Assembly: GCF_004337985.1 (NCBI RefSeq)
Contig: NC_043740.1
Location: 186,001 to 250,000 of the forward strand
DNA: 64,000 nucleotides
Reading direction: 5' to 3'
From: Pyricularia pennisetigena
Lineage: Eukaryota; Ascomycota; Sordariomycetes; Magnaporthales; Pyriculariaceae
This document shows, one piece after another, positions 23,526 to 34,849 of the stretch. A program made the translations under genes and the position numbers. Within the stretch, counting starts at the first letter, position 1; every line of letters begins with the position of its first letter. The notes beneath the pieces are model-generated. The model ran no database searches. It saw nothing but the letters and a program-made list of their open reading frames with translations, and was not told the DNA's origin.

Positions 23526-23925
23526 TAAGCTTATAGTGGCTATATAAATACTACGTATAACGTAGCGAAAGATGTCAAATCAACAATCTTGAAATAAGTA
23601 ATCGGCTGGATAAGTAACAGTTTAATAATATTCGTAATTTTGGCTTTTAAAACGGGTAATTGCGGTATTTATTGCCGGTTTTCGCTACCATACAATTTGT
23701 ATAAGAAAATCTAAAGCCGGATTTAACCGCCAAACCTTCAACATATATTATACATATCCAAAAATCCTTTTTTGTTATAAGCTCCACTATCAAATCTCTA
23801 TGTACATTCTTAAAATGGTATCGATACGATGTTTATTCGGTTTATTATAGCGTTTTCCAAAAGGGGAGTTTTGGTGTAAAAGGGGTGCCCATTAGGGGAA
23901 GTGGCCGTCAGGGGGTACCCAACGT
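23109..23925. mobile_element. Foldback element (817 bp) with pogo-type ends
   Basis: Nearly the whole element is one inverted repeat. The left arm (23109 to about 23480) carries the CCCCCTGATGGCCACC end, a CAAAACTCCC stretch, ATCGATACCATTTTAGAA and CCGGCTTTAGATCTTCTTATAC. All recur reversed in the right arm (about 23600-23925), around a (TA)n centre at 23493-23520. TA on both sides is a plausible target duplication. The ends match the pogo elements at 26385 and 29623, so pogo transposase could have moved it. A 15-C run at 23133-23147 may be a sequencing artefact. Confidence 0.75.
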
Positions 23926-24832
23926 TATATAATGGTGCAATGTGCATGCAATTAGCGTTTAAAATAAACATTGTATTATTAATTCTATGTAAATAGTCAA
24001 TTTACTAAAAGTTTCAATCATTGGCCCAATAATTAAGAAATAAAAATTTTAGCATAACATTTATGTTATATTATTATACATGGATATTGGTATACTGTCT
24101 TTCACAAATGTTGTTTTGTTGAATAAAACAAAAATTAAATCAGTAAGGCAGGTTTACCATATCTTTATATAAAAAGATAATATAAACAGTTCTTACTAAT
24201 TGGATTTCCTATGGACGTCTGTTCTTATACCTCATTCACGCCCTGAAGCTTTTATTTTTTTGTCGTTTAAATTGGGAAAAATAAAAAGCGTTTCGAACGT
24301 ACATTTTACGCAATTATATATATAATCTACAAATCCATTTATTCAACGGCTTATGTCATTTGATATATATATTGGTATACTATATATCGCTCAATATACG
24401 TTTACCATCCTTCATGTGCAAAAAGTTTCAAATTTGGCCAAAAAAACAAGAACAATATAGAGTAAAATCGAAAATCGAAAAAAAATCGAAAATGCAGTAC
24501 CGCCATAAGCGAATTGGTGGGAGGGGTGATTAATTCGGCCGTTATAAAGAATAAAGATGGAAATAAAGTCGCCAATAATAGCGGTATTAAACGCTATATC
24601 GAACACCCGATTCCTTGATTTTTACGATATCTATTTATATTTTTATAACCGAATGTTGGTCACCGAATTGTCGAGAATAACGCTATAAACGGTGAAAATC
24701 GAAAAGTTATCCGTAAACCAAAACTACCGCGATCGTTGGGTGCACTTGACCCACAGGTACAACTAATGCCGCAATTGAGCCACGAAGTGGCTCAATTGCG
24801 GAGCGTTCGTTGTAGGACAAGCCCTGAGACTA

Positions 24833-25080
24833 GAATAAAAACGTAATACATTGAGCTTTGTGTATACAAACGCGTATAAATTGTACTTATTATTTATTTA
24901 TCCATGCGCTGCAGGGTGGCTCGTATAGTTTAGCCTGCTAGCCGTCCCAAGAAGATGCAGGCTTGTTAATAGCACTACCCCTGGGCTAGCCACCTTCGCA
25001 TATTATTACTTTTCATTCGAAATTGTTAATTCGAAAAATCAAAGGATTGCAGGAGATTTACATTGCGGAAAATATATTTA
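24833..25080. other. Short unique spacer with a strong secondary-structure block
   Basis: At 24915-24994 the outer arms GGTGGCT and AGCCACC enclose an inner hairpin AGCCTGC/GCAGGCT (24932-24938 with 24957-24963). The GC content is much higher than the surroundings. The 80-nt span recalls a tRNA, but it lacks a T-loop GTTCRA and a good A box. No gene call is made. Confidence 0.35.
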
Positions 25081-26384
25081 TCTTTTAGTATTTAAACGAA
25101 ATTATCGATTTTCGTTTTTAGCGGCGGCCCCCGACGTCGACAATCTCGATAATAATTCCAACATTCAAAACAATTCCCAGTTAATGTTTTTTGTACTATT
25201 TATTACAATTTGTTATTTGAGTATATTTGGTTGTATTAGATAAATTCATTATATACCATCAACGCAAATACAATCAAAGAAGCAATTGGTTTAGTAATAA
25301 CAATACTAAAAATATCCGGCGTTTGGTTACATATTCATTCATTCATTAATGTTTTTGGGACGGGTAATTTGAAACAAAATTCAATTAATTCGTTATGGCG
25401 AATCGATATCATACCGCGCATTGCGTTTTATTTGTTATATTAATCTGGTTATAGCTACTATTTTACCGACCTCTTATACGCGTAGGGACATTTTTCGTTC
25501 TGGTGTTTTGGTTTTAAGTAAAATTACGATTTTTTTCGCCTAATGTAAAGGCCTATTTTAGGAAAATATATTTACGGTCGATCATAGCTGAGCAAGCAAT
25601 GGTTATTTCGTCGATTTTATTTGATTATAAATCTCGAAACCTTTTTTACCAGAACTCGAATCAATTGGTTAAAGATGTCGGCTGTTTAATTTTCAAAATT
25701 TGAACTTCGTAATTCCTATTATTATATTAAACACGAAATTATTAACGATTTTCCAAAAGACCAACGGATTCACGGTACGTAAGAAAATTAAGGCTGAGCC
25801 TATTCTTTTTAACGGTATAGCTATTTTTCCTCGTAAACATACTCCGTTTTATAAAATTATCATTAAGGTATCCCAATTTGGCCACCGTTTCGAAAATGTT
25901 ATAATGAATACCCAAGCTGTGTCGAAGAACCTTGGTTCTATTAATACATCTTGGTAAAACTCAATAAAAAGGGTGATAACGATTCATCTTTTTATATTGG
26001 GATATATCGGGTATATGTTCTATTTAAATGTGGCGATAATACGTTATTATTTTGCCATTAGGTAAAAAGATCGCGTGAGGTTAGCTCATCATTTTTAACT
26101 TTTTAATTGTGGTCTTTGCATTACAATTAATTATTGCGATCGGCCGGGTCGGATTTCCCGTCCCGTATCGTTTTGTTGGTATATACGCGTTAGTAGAACT
26201 ATTTTAATATCGGCCTTTTTTTAACCTACGCACGATGAACCGCCATACCGTTAATTACCCTTTTCTTTATCATTCGTACGCGGTAGTTTTACTGCGTTAG
26301 TTAAACGAGCGTTAGCATTTAGTGCTATTTTGCCGGTTATACAATGAGAATCCCGTAATTGCGTGCGTACGCGCGTATACGTTA
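25081..26384 (+). pseudogene. Second copy of the SNF2 unit, 3' fragment
   Basis: Bases 25125-25590 align with the reverse complement of 1-460: CCCGACGTCGACAATCTCGA, AATATCCGGCGTTTGGTTA, and ATTTACGGTCGAT at 25575. It therefore continues the helicase past the point where the copy at 1-3720 leaves the window. An 85-codon open frame lies at 25700-25957, without a recognisable domain. The tail near 26115-26210 is shared with 7838-8030. Cut on the right by the pogo element at 26385. Confidence 0.6.
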
Positions 26385-28222
26385 ACGTCGGGTAACCCCT
26401 GATGACCATTTCCCCTGTTGGCCACACCTAAGAGTCTAACAACAAAATACCTACTTTTATAGACTAATTTCAGTATAAAACTATCAATGCACAAAAATAC
26501 AATCGTTTTCAGGCTGTTCCGGTTTCTTAACCTTTTTTTTATCAGGTAAAAATTCCAATTTTCTATATTATTTTCCTGTAATCCAATAATATTTTATTTA
26601 TTAATTAAAATCCCATTTGGATCCGGAATGACCCTTTTTACTCGCCGGCCGTATGACTCCCCATTGTGCTTTCGATAAACTGATTTTTTATTGCGCGTTA
26701 ACCAAAAATATATTTTTGGTTTCGAAACTCCTTTGGACTTTTGCAAATAAAATACGTAGAATACCGTGAGTTTTGTTGGATTGGGAAAATTTTTGCAATT
26801 AAAGACGAATATTTCGGGTCGTTTTAAACGTTTTCCAAATAAGTAAAAACGAGTCGTTACTTTTTTGGGCTGGGTTTCCTGGTGTTTTATCCCTCTATAA
26901 ACCGTTATTTTTATTTTTTACAACGTTAGCGCTGCTATTCTTTAACAAAAAAGGGTTTAAAAGTTGTTTAACCAAATTTATCGGCTATAAGCCCGTTATA
27001 CGCCACCCAGGTTGAATTTATTTGCTGCAAATGCTTTTAAACTGGCTATATTATAACAAAAAAAGAATTTTCGTTTTCCAACAACTGTTAAACAGCAAAA
27101 TTGGTTCATAAATCCAAATTAACGTCGATAAGCCTTTTTTAACGGCCCAAAAAGCGATAAATCCAATGGTTCGAAAACTTGTAACGAATCAAGGGGTAAA
27201 TATAGGAATTATATATTATTTTGGAAACAAAAAAGTATTAATTCGCCCATTATATGTAGTCCATCACCGTCGAAGACTAATAATCGCTTTTCAGGGGTAA
27301 AAAATTAGGTATACGGAATAAACACCTTTTTAAACCATTTGATAACCGTTCCGTCATTTGTTCACCTGTTTTCGGTCGTATAAAATTACTAATTATCGAA
27401 AAGGTTTAAATCCGTTGGAGACCAATATTATTATACGTTTTTTTTTAAATATAACGAAGGGAGGGATGGTAATACCCGTAACCAATATATATTTGATTAT
27501 AATCGTCCAACCCCGTTTTCCGGGTTTTTTTTCGCTTTAACGGTCCAATTCCGTTAAAACCTAATATTAGGCCGTTAAACGTTTAACCTTCCATTATACC
27601 GGTTTTGTCCATATTCCACGGATTTCCCGGTTGAATATTGTTAATAACGGGGTTAATAATTCAAAACAACCAAAATTTAATTATTTCCGTAATAGCCCCA
27701 TTAACCCGGGCGTTATTTTTTCGACGGGGCTTTTGAGTTTCAAAGATTAGATAACGAACCAAAAAAAGGGTTATCCAACGTTTTCCCAAGTTTTTTGTTT
27801 TTCCGGCGGTTTGCAAAATTCGTTCGGCAAAAAGCGTAATTTTAATACGTTGGCGGAAGCCCTTAAACTGTTTGGGTAAATACCCAATCAGCTAAATGCT
27901 TTTCCTGCTCTGTGAAAAGCCTTTTTGAAAAAGGTTTTGTGTTTGTTTATAAGGTTGAGAACCTTTAAATCGACTTTGGAGCGTAGACCTAGATATTCTT
28001 TATTTTCGGGAGCTTTTTGCAATTGAATCGCCATTATTGACGTCGTTGATTGCGGATATAAGCTGATTTTCGGTACATTGCTTTATTGGGAAACGGAGAA
28101 TGAAGAACAGAAAAAAGTAAATCCAAAAGTAAAAAAATTGGTCGAGATATTTATAAAAGAACATGAGAGGTGAACGTGGCTGTACAGTTATTTTTGGGAG
28201 CCGAACAGGGGGCACCCGACGT
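26385..28222 (-). mobile_element. Pogo/Fot1-type DNA transposon 1 (1838 bp)
   Basis: Ends are ACGTCGGGTAACCCCTGATG on the left and, reversed on the right, ACGTCGGGTGCCCCCTG; TA precedes the left end, while the right flank is GA, possibly mutated. A single broken transposase frame runs on the minus strand. The terminal region has a duplicated CCCTGATG/CCCTGTTG-GCCAC motif. Confidence 0.75.
26560..28085 (-). pseudogene. Pogo-type (DDE_1) transposase remnant 1
   Basis: The N-terminal Psq-type helix-turn-helix reads TENQLISAINDVNNGDSIAK at about 28070-28010. A CENP-B-like DNA-binding segment follows. Catalytic-core pieces include PWNMDKTGIMEG near 27610, RLLVFDGDGLH near 27270 and a FEPLDLSLFGPLKKAYRR stretch near 27170-27120. 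Stops are at Gln/Trp positions, consistent with RIP. Such proteins cut and paste the element at TA sites. Confidence 0.75.
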
Positions 28223-28599
28223 GAATTAGTGATACAATTGCTGGAAACCAAAACGTTCGTTATATAAAAAGTCGATATGGGATTTAACTATCGTATTACG
28301 AACCAAAAATAAAATCAATATACCTGGACCTTTATTCGAAACGTCGGATAACCAGAAAACTAACAGTTTTGTAACGCAAGGAACGATTGAAATAGTAAGA
28401 TACGACCCAGTTACCCATCGCGGCCGGTTATGGAGAACGAAGTTTATACGATAGGTAAAAGGACGAAATTCCGTATAATTATAGGAAAAATCCAAAATGG
28501 TGTTACAAAATTATACTAACCCTAAAGAGGAGAAACTGCTAATATAAACGCCAATTATTTAACTTGTAATACAGAAATTGCTGTTAATCATAAATATTA
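28223..28599. other. Degraded stretch between pogo 1 and a Copia-type remnant
   Basis: A minus-strand frame of 89 codons at 28226-28495 has no recognisable features. The region probably belongs to the same Copia-type relic as the next feature, but I cannot prove it. Confidence 0.3.
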
Positions 28600-29560
28600 A
28601 TTTAATTGTACGATTTAATTTAAGATTGAAATTGTGGGATATTATATAAATATATACGCAATCCAAGTATCATTTGCAGCGTCCGATTATCGCCCAATTA
28701 CCGAAAAAAATTCGCCATCGTTACCTATTTAGTATAGTATTATGGATCAAAAAATCGTTGCATGAATTAGTAAAATGAGGGAGATATTGGTGGAAACCCT
28801 ATTATACGTACTACCGCACTGATACAAGTATAAAATTATCGATGTATGACTTCAACCTATTATATATAATAGGAGATCGAGATTGTTTTAATGTTATTAA
28901 TTTATAAACGGACGATATACTTACTCTAAACATGCCAGAACTTTCATAATTTGAGGAAAAGGAATTGCACGTTGCAAAAATTCAAGCAGAGGAAAAACAG
29001 TTCCTAACTCACAACTAAAACCTGGAATTTAACGGATATAAAATCCAAATATAGGAAAGAAACGTGCGCATTATGCAAAGAAAATAATGAATATAATTGT
29101 GGTTAATCGACCAAAAGGCGCTAAATCCAATATAATAATTTATCGCCCAAAGAAAAAAGGGGGATACATTGCTACTATTTACTAACCAAAAATAGCGTAC
29201 AATTCTTAAATCGCGGTATCAAATAGCCATTAGCCAATTAAGGAAGCAATAATAGGGTTAAATAAATGGTCAATATTGCCAAAGAAATAACCCCATTGAA
29301 GGATTGGTATATTTACCCGTTGAACCCAAACTTGCGAAATTATAAATTTTTATAAACGGATTGTTCACCAATAATAGAAATATAATTTTACAATTAGGTT
29401 ATGCTATTATACTGGGAGACAACGTCGTACATGATAAAGACCAGTTCTAATTGCGAGGAAATATCGTGCATTAATTATCTACCAAGTGCAAACGGGTAAG
29501 AAAAAACGTGTTAGTTAACGAGCTATGCGGTATATGTCTTGAGTTTAACCATAGGTTGGT
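28600..29560 (+). pseudogene. Second Copia-type polyprotein family: RT/RNase H fragment
   Basis: The plus-strand frame at 28931 reads MPELS, then FEEKELHVAKIQAEEKQFLT and LEFNGYKIQI. This matches the block xxELxxAxFxAKPRxxLT-PLxFNG of fungal Copia-type Pol. Further on come VEPKLAKLQIFINGLFTNN, LGYAIILGDNVVHDKDQF and STKCKRVRKNVLVNEL (about 29310-29520), which is the RNase H end. It is a different family from Copia A-C. LTRs are not seen, and pogo elements bound it on both sides. Confidence 0.6.
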
Positions 29561-29622
29561 TTTATTCATAATAATCGCACGTATTATAAATATTTTGGGG
29601 TAATAATATATTTTAACCATTG

Positions 29623-31190
29623 ATGTCGGGTACCCCCTAATGGCCACCCGCCCTGTTGGCCACCCAAGAATAACAACACTTTGATTTTTATCCTGCCACT
29701 TCTATCATAAATATATAGATAAATCTTTCACTTTTGGACTTGCTTTTTTCTTATTTTAATTCTCCATTGTCTATTAAAGTAATATACTGAAAAACTGCTT
29801 ACTTCCGCCATTCAAAGCGTTAATAATGGCCAATCAATTGCAAAAGCCTCCCAAAAATGGGGTATACCTAAAAATACCCTTCGTCACCGTCTTCAAGGTA
29901 TCCAACCTTATGAAAAAGCACAAAACCCTTTTTAAAGGGTGTTTACGGAGCAGGAAAAGCATTTAGCTAATTGGGTACTTGCCCAAACAGTTTTGGGGCT
30001 TCCGCCAACGCATTTAAAACTACGTTTTTTTGCCGAACGAATTTTTCAGGCCGCCGGAAAAACAACAAACCTTGGAAAGCGTTAAATAACCCGGTTTTTA
30101 GATCGTCATCCAATCCTTGAAGCCCAAAAACCACGTCCAATAGAAAACGCCCTGGTTGGTAGGGCTATTAAGGAAATAATTGAATTTTGGTGGTTTTATA
30201 TAATTAACCCCGTTATAAACAATATTAAGCCGGAAAATCCCTGGAATATAGACCGACCGGCATAATGGAAGGTAAAAGATTTAACGGCCGAATATTAGGC
30301 CCTAACGGTGTTCGGCCGTGATATCGAAGAAAGCCCGGAACGCGGTTTGGACGACTATAATCGAATATATATTAATCACGGGCATAACCCTTTTTGCCCT
30401 CGTTATATTTGAAGGGAGAAACGTATAATAATAATGGTTTTCAATGGATTTGAACCTTTTCGATAATTGGTAATTTTATGTAACTAAAAACGGGTGCACA
30501 AATAACGAAACGGTTATCGGATGGTTAAAAACAATGTTTATTCCGTATATTTAACCTTCTACCCCTAAATAGCGGTTATTAATTTTCGACGGCCATAGGT
30601 TATATATAACAGACGAATTTACAAATTTTTGTTTGCAAAAGAATATTTAACTCCTATATTTACCCCTTTATTCGTTATACGTTTTCCAACTATTGGATTT
30701 ATCCGTTTTTAGGCCGTTAAAAAAGGTTTATCGACGTTAACTTGGATTTGGTAACCAATTTCGCTGTTTAACCATTATTGGAAGGCGAAACTTTTCCTTT
30801 ACCATAATATAACCAGATCGAAAACATTTACAGCAAAAAATGTTTTATCTGGGTGGGGTGTAACGGGTTTATAGCCGGTGAACTTGGTTGAACTATTTTT
30901 AGGACTTTTTCCATTTAAAGATAGTAACGCCAACGTTGTAAGGGATAAAAATAACGGTTTGTAAACGGATAAAATACCGGAAAAACCATACCAAATAGTT
31001 TACGACCCGTTTGTACTTATTTGGAAAACCTGTAAAACGACCCGAATTATCCGATTTTGATTGCAAAAACTTTTCCAGTCCAATAAAACCAACGGTATTC
31101 TACGTCTTTCATTTGCAAAAATCCAAAAAAACTTCGAAACCAATAATATATTTTTGGTTTACGCCCCTTAAAAAATCAGATTACTGGGTG
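29623..31190 (+). mobile_element. Pogo/Fot1-type DNA transposon 2, 3' truncated
   Basis: It starts ATGTCGGGTACCCCCTAATG (RIP form of the ACGTCGGG end) and carries two 17-bp GGCCACCC sub-repeats within the first 45 bp. The right end is lost: Copia C begins at 31191 within the 3' region. Confidence 0.75.
29790..31165 (+). pseudogene. Pogo-type (DDE_1) transposase remnant 2
   Basis: A clean Psq helix-turn-helix of about 48 codons at 29792-29935 reads TEKLLTSAIQSVNNGQSIAK and ASQKWGIPKNTLRHRLQG. Then comes a CENP-B-type segment (FTEQEKHLANWVLAQTVLGL). The DDE core shows NPWNIDRPA for the first Asp, RLLIFDGHRLYITDEF for the second, and LDLSVFRPLKKVYRR for the third. All stops seen are C-to-T or G-to-A products. 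It is less broken than remnant 1 in its first half. Confidence 0.8.
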
Positions 31191-33702
31191 TGTTAATGAT
31201 ATGCGTTATTAAGCATGTAATGGGTCCAATTTTATCGATATATAAGCCACAATAAATAGTGCCGAAGTGAGGCTGTTGGGGCTGTCGGATATTCCGTTAT
31301 ATTTTGTGTGTTGCGGGAATTGCCATTTAAAGTGTTAGCGAATGCGGTTTCACCCTATACCGGGGTTAACACCCACCATGCACTTACGAGTCAGCTACCC
31401 TATACCGGGTTGAAGTATTTCACCATATCAGCAAATTAGTGCGAACCCAAAGATGGTTTATATAGAAATAAGGGTGTTTTTTCAACAACGCATACAAAAT
31501 AATTTTTCGGAAAATCGTGTGCGGTACCGGAACCTTTTGCGGGGTGCGGACCCCCATTTCGATGTCAGAGAATTTGTAAGGGAAATGAAGCAAAGTCTTC
31601 CCCACCAATAAATTAAATCTATTAATCCCAAATTTAATAAACAATTTAATGCATTTAAACCCTGTAATTACAGATTTCACAACGCAATTAGTACCACGCC
31701 GCACCTAAGTTAATGCTTAAACCCCTATTAGCAACCCATATTATTAACAGGTTATATACGCGGAAAGATTTCAGTTTGTGCACCAAAATGCACTTTGCAT
31801 CGCTGGAAAACCTGAAATTCAAGCTTTATTTTGGTTATTATCGCATTTTTACAACACGTGTATTAGCGAAAATATTGCTGTTTTTGTGCGAAATTGTTCG
31901 TTTTAAGCGCTAATTCAGCACCTAAGCCCCTATATTTACAATGGGGATCGCTAAAAATTAGCGTTCGATTTAGGCCCTTTTAAGCACAGCAGCGATCGTT
32001 TGCATTGCAAATCCAAAGTTTTTGGTGTGGTTTTTGTGGATCGTGCACGCCACCGTAATTGGTTCAAATTTTAATAGGGCTTACGCTAGCGAATCAGGGC
32101 TAAAAACTCCTGTGTTTATTCGTTAATAGCCCACTAAATTCTTTTTAATGCGTTTAATAAGGTTTACAATAGCCCACAAACCCATTAGCGGAATTACGTT
32201 AATTGGCTCGTTACCCTGCACGATATTTGCACGCTACCCTGCACCCATTTAACGAATTCAATTCGTTACGTGCACCTGGATTGGTACAAATACCAGGGCA
32301 CCGATTAATTGCGGATTTCAGGGATTCCAACCCCGTATTTTAATGGATTTCGACCTCTAAAAATAGCAATAAACCCTGTAATTGGCACGATTAGGTTCAT
32401 TAATTTTAGCTATAATTTAACGAAATGCAATTATGATTTAAGCTACCTTATAATGGAAAACAGCCCTATATGGGGCCTTCCAGGCCCAATTCCAACATGT
32501 AAAGGGCCTAAGCCCAGCCTAACCGAAGTTTTAACCGCTAAATTACAGGCCCAAAACTTGCATTTAAAAGCGTTAATTACGTAAATAGATTAATTTTAAA
32601 GGATAATTTAACAGTTAACTGCCCTATTAACCTTGAAGAACGGTAATTCCAGTGGTAGTCTGGATGTTAAACCAGCTACCGTTACCGCACCCCCTGATCC
32701 ACCTGGAAATTTAATTTTAGGTGACGGGATAGGTAAAAAACTATCGAAACGGGTATTCTCCTTCCTCAAAAATTGTAAATTAGTAGGGGTTAGCGATTAC
32801 AATTTGTGGAAATAGGCGTTAATGGTACAACTTAGGGCTATAAAAGCGGCGGAATTTATTTCCAACCCTGAAATTGGCTATACTTCACCGGAACACGAGC
32901 AACTAATCCTATCATTACTTATGAAAAACAATTGAACCAAGGAATTTTTAAAATCCATTGTATGGGTATTCCAGCCCCGTAACGGCTTATAAAACCCTGG
33001 AAAATAGCGATTCCGTTGCACCCGAAATTAGTCGAGATTCACTATACCGGGAATTCCACGCTTTGAATTTTCGAAATTTAAAGGATTAATACCTAAATTT
33101 AAAAGCCGTTTTAACTCACTAATTGCTAAGTTAGCGAATAGCTACGTGCAAATTGACCCCGTCAATGTACGAAATTAAAATTTCCGGGTCCTGGAGGGGA
33201 CATTCCCTATTCGGACCGAACGCCAACGCAATACCCGACGGGCCCTGCAAACAATAGGCCAAAATTCGGAAAAGTTAAATTTGCAATACCTTATGACGGA
33301 CCTTATATCCGAAAATTCGATTTCAGGCTTTACAACGGCTAAGGCTGCTAATTATAGGTTTGAAAGCAAAAAATCGGGCAAAAGAACGCTAAAAAAAGCA
33401 CTAAAAAGAGAATAATGGGCAGGAAACCACTTTTAAATCGCGAAAAAAGGGTAATAAAAACTCTATTTCGGATTTTATTTCTGCAAAAAATATTAAATCC
33501 TCCTTCAGCGAATCAACCGCTGGAACGTTCATAATTTCTATAGATTTCGACTTATTTGCGTGTTCGATTCCAAATAACGTTCACGAATACACAGCGTATA
33601 ACGCCCTGGAACTGGAGGTTAATTCCGCTATTAGCGGAATTATAGAATTACGTTCAGATTCGGATTCGGAAACCGATATCGGTGGAATGTTAAAACCATA
33701 AA
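31191..33702 (+). mobile_element. Copia C: 5' LTR, leader and gag, truncated by Copia A
   Basis: 5' LTR 31191-31749 (559 bp, TGTTAATGATATGCG to ATTATTAACA), a leader of about 550 bp with GCACGATATTTGCACGCTAC and ACCCTGCAC repeats, then gag. The element stops where the Copia A LTR begins at 33703, and its pol is not seen on the far side of A, so a deletion accompanied or followed that insertion. Confidence 0.8.
32300..33700 (+). pseudogene. Copia C gag remnant
   Basis: Frames give SPIWGLPGPIPTCKGPKPS and then NLILGDGIGKKLSKRVFSFL near 32700-32760, ending NYNLWK, which aligns with Copia A at 47116-46931 and Copia B at 55700-55530. Downstream come a YREFH region and FPIRTERQRN block at about 33040-33240. 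Gag would form the virus-like particle. A few stops at Gln/Trp codons break it. Confidence 0.7.
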
Positions 33703-34260
33703 TGTTAACAATAGGGGTTGCTAACAGGGGCTTAGGTATTAATCTATGTGCGACGTGGTCCTAGTTATACTATAAAGGCCTGTAATTACAGGGTTTAAAT
33801 GCATTAAATTATTCACTAAATTTTGGGATTAAAAGATTTACCTAATTGGTGGGGGAGATCTCACTTTGTCTCCGTTACATACTCTCCGACATCGAAATGG
33901 CGGTCCGCACCCCGCAAAAAATTCCGGTACCGCACACGATTTTCCGAAAAATTATTTTGCATGCGTTGTTGCAAAAACACCGACATTTCCAGACAAACCA
34001 TCTTTGGGTTCGCACTAATTTGCTAATTTGGTGAAAATTTCAACCCGGTACAGGGTAGCTGACTCGTAAGCGCAGGGTGGGTGCTAAACCCGGTACAGGG
34101 TAAAACCCCATTCGCAAACATTTTAAATCGCAACTCCTGCAATACAAAATATAATAAAAAGTCCGACAGCCCCAATAATCCCATTTCGGCATTTTTTATT
34201 ATAGGTTATATACAAATAAAAATGGACCCATTATATGTTAAATAACGCAGATAATTAACA
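33703..34260 (-). repeat. Copia A 3' LTR
   Basis: 558 bp, TGTTAACAATAGGGG to CAGATAATTAACA. The adjacent internal side has a polypurine tract on the minus strand (AAAAAAGAGAGGG), as expected for plus-strand priming. Confidence 0.85.
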
Positions 34261-34348
34261 CCCTCTCTTTTTTGCTACTACTTACATAAGATCGGAAAAG
34301 AAAAGTACATAAAAAAAATAAAATTCCAAAAAGAAATCCCCCTTATGT

Positions 34349-34795
34349 GTTATCACCAGACAAATTGGGCCGGTACTAACAAGGCCAGGCGGGGTCACAC
34401 CCCTCCTAAGGATACACGGAACCCAACCGACGGAGACGGGATTACATAAGGATGGAATTACGTAACCTTACGTAACTGCTAAGGAAATGATTTTAATAAT
34501 CCTTAAAAGATTACAACAAATCAAGGGAAATAATCTCTACAACCTATAATAGATTAGGAAAGATTACGATCGGGATATAGTTTATATAAAACACGCTCAT
34601 GACTATATAAATAAAATTTAATTTAATATTGCTTAGCAGGAATTAACTTATATCTAATTTACTACCTACCCAGGAATCGATTATAATTTCACCCCAATCA
34701 TTAAAAAACCCCAATTACCTAATCCAAACGCTTAATTGTTTTAACCCACTGTACTTTACCCTAAAAACAGGTTACCCGATACTTTAATCGTAAAA
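34349..34795 (+). repeat. Gypsy 1 5' LTR
   Basis: 447 bp, TGTTATCACCAGAC to TTTAATCGTAAAA. It is less depleted in C than the 3' LTR. Confidence 0.85.
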
Positions 34796-34849
34796 TTTTA
34801 ATTGCTCCTTTTTAATATTTTGTGTTAAAATGTACCGAATAGTATAGCC

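Larger units (their letters stand above)
15328..24832 (-). mobile_element. Mutator-like element split by a Gypsy element and a foldback element
   Basis: End B lies at about 15328-15750, the middle at 23071-23108 and 23926-24832, and the last base is the A of GAGACTA at 24832. Removing the Gypsy (15751-23070, TSD TATAG) and the foldback element (23109-23925) leaves about 1.36 kb alignable with the 13461-15270 copy. The end-A hairpin at 24769-24801 is a perfect 15-bp stem with a GAA loop. No target duplication is recognisable. Confidence 0.65.

Noticed and set aside
24915..24994. tRNA gene
   Set aside because: Acceptor-like pairing and length fit, but there is no GTTCRA T-loop, the A-box is poor and no anticodon arm can be placed.
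32309..32584. Independent gene from the open 91-codon frame
   Set aside because: It aligns with the start of gag in Copia A and B, so it is part of Copia C.
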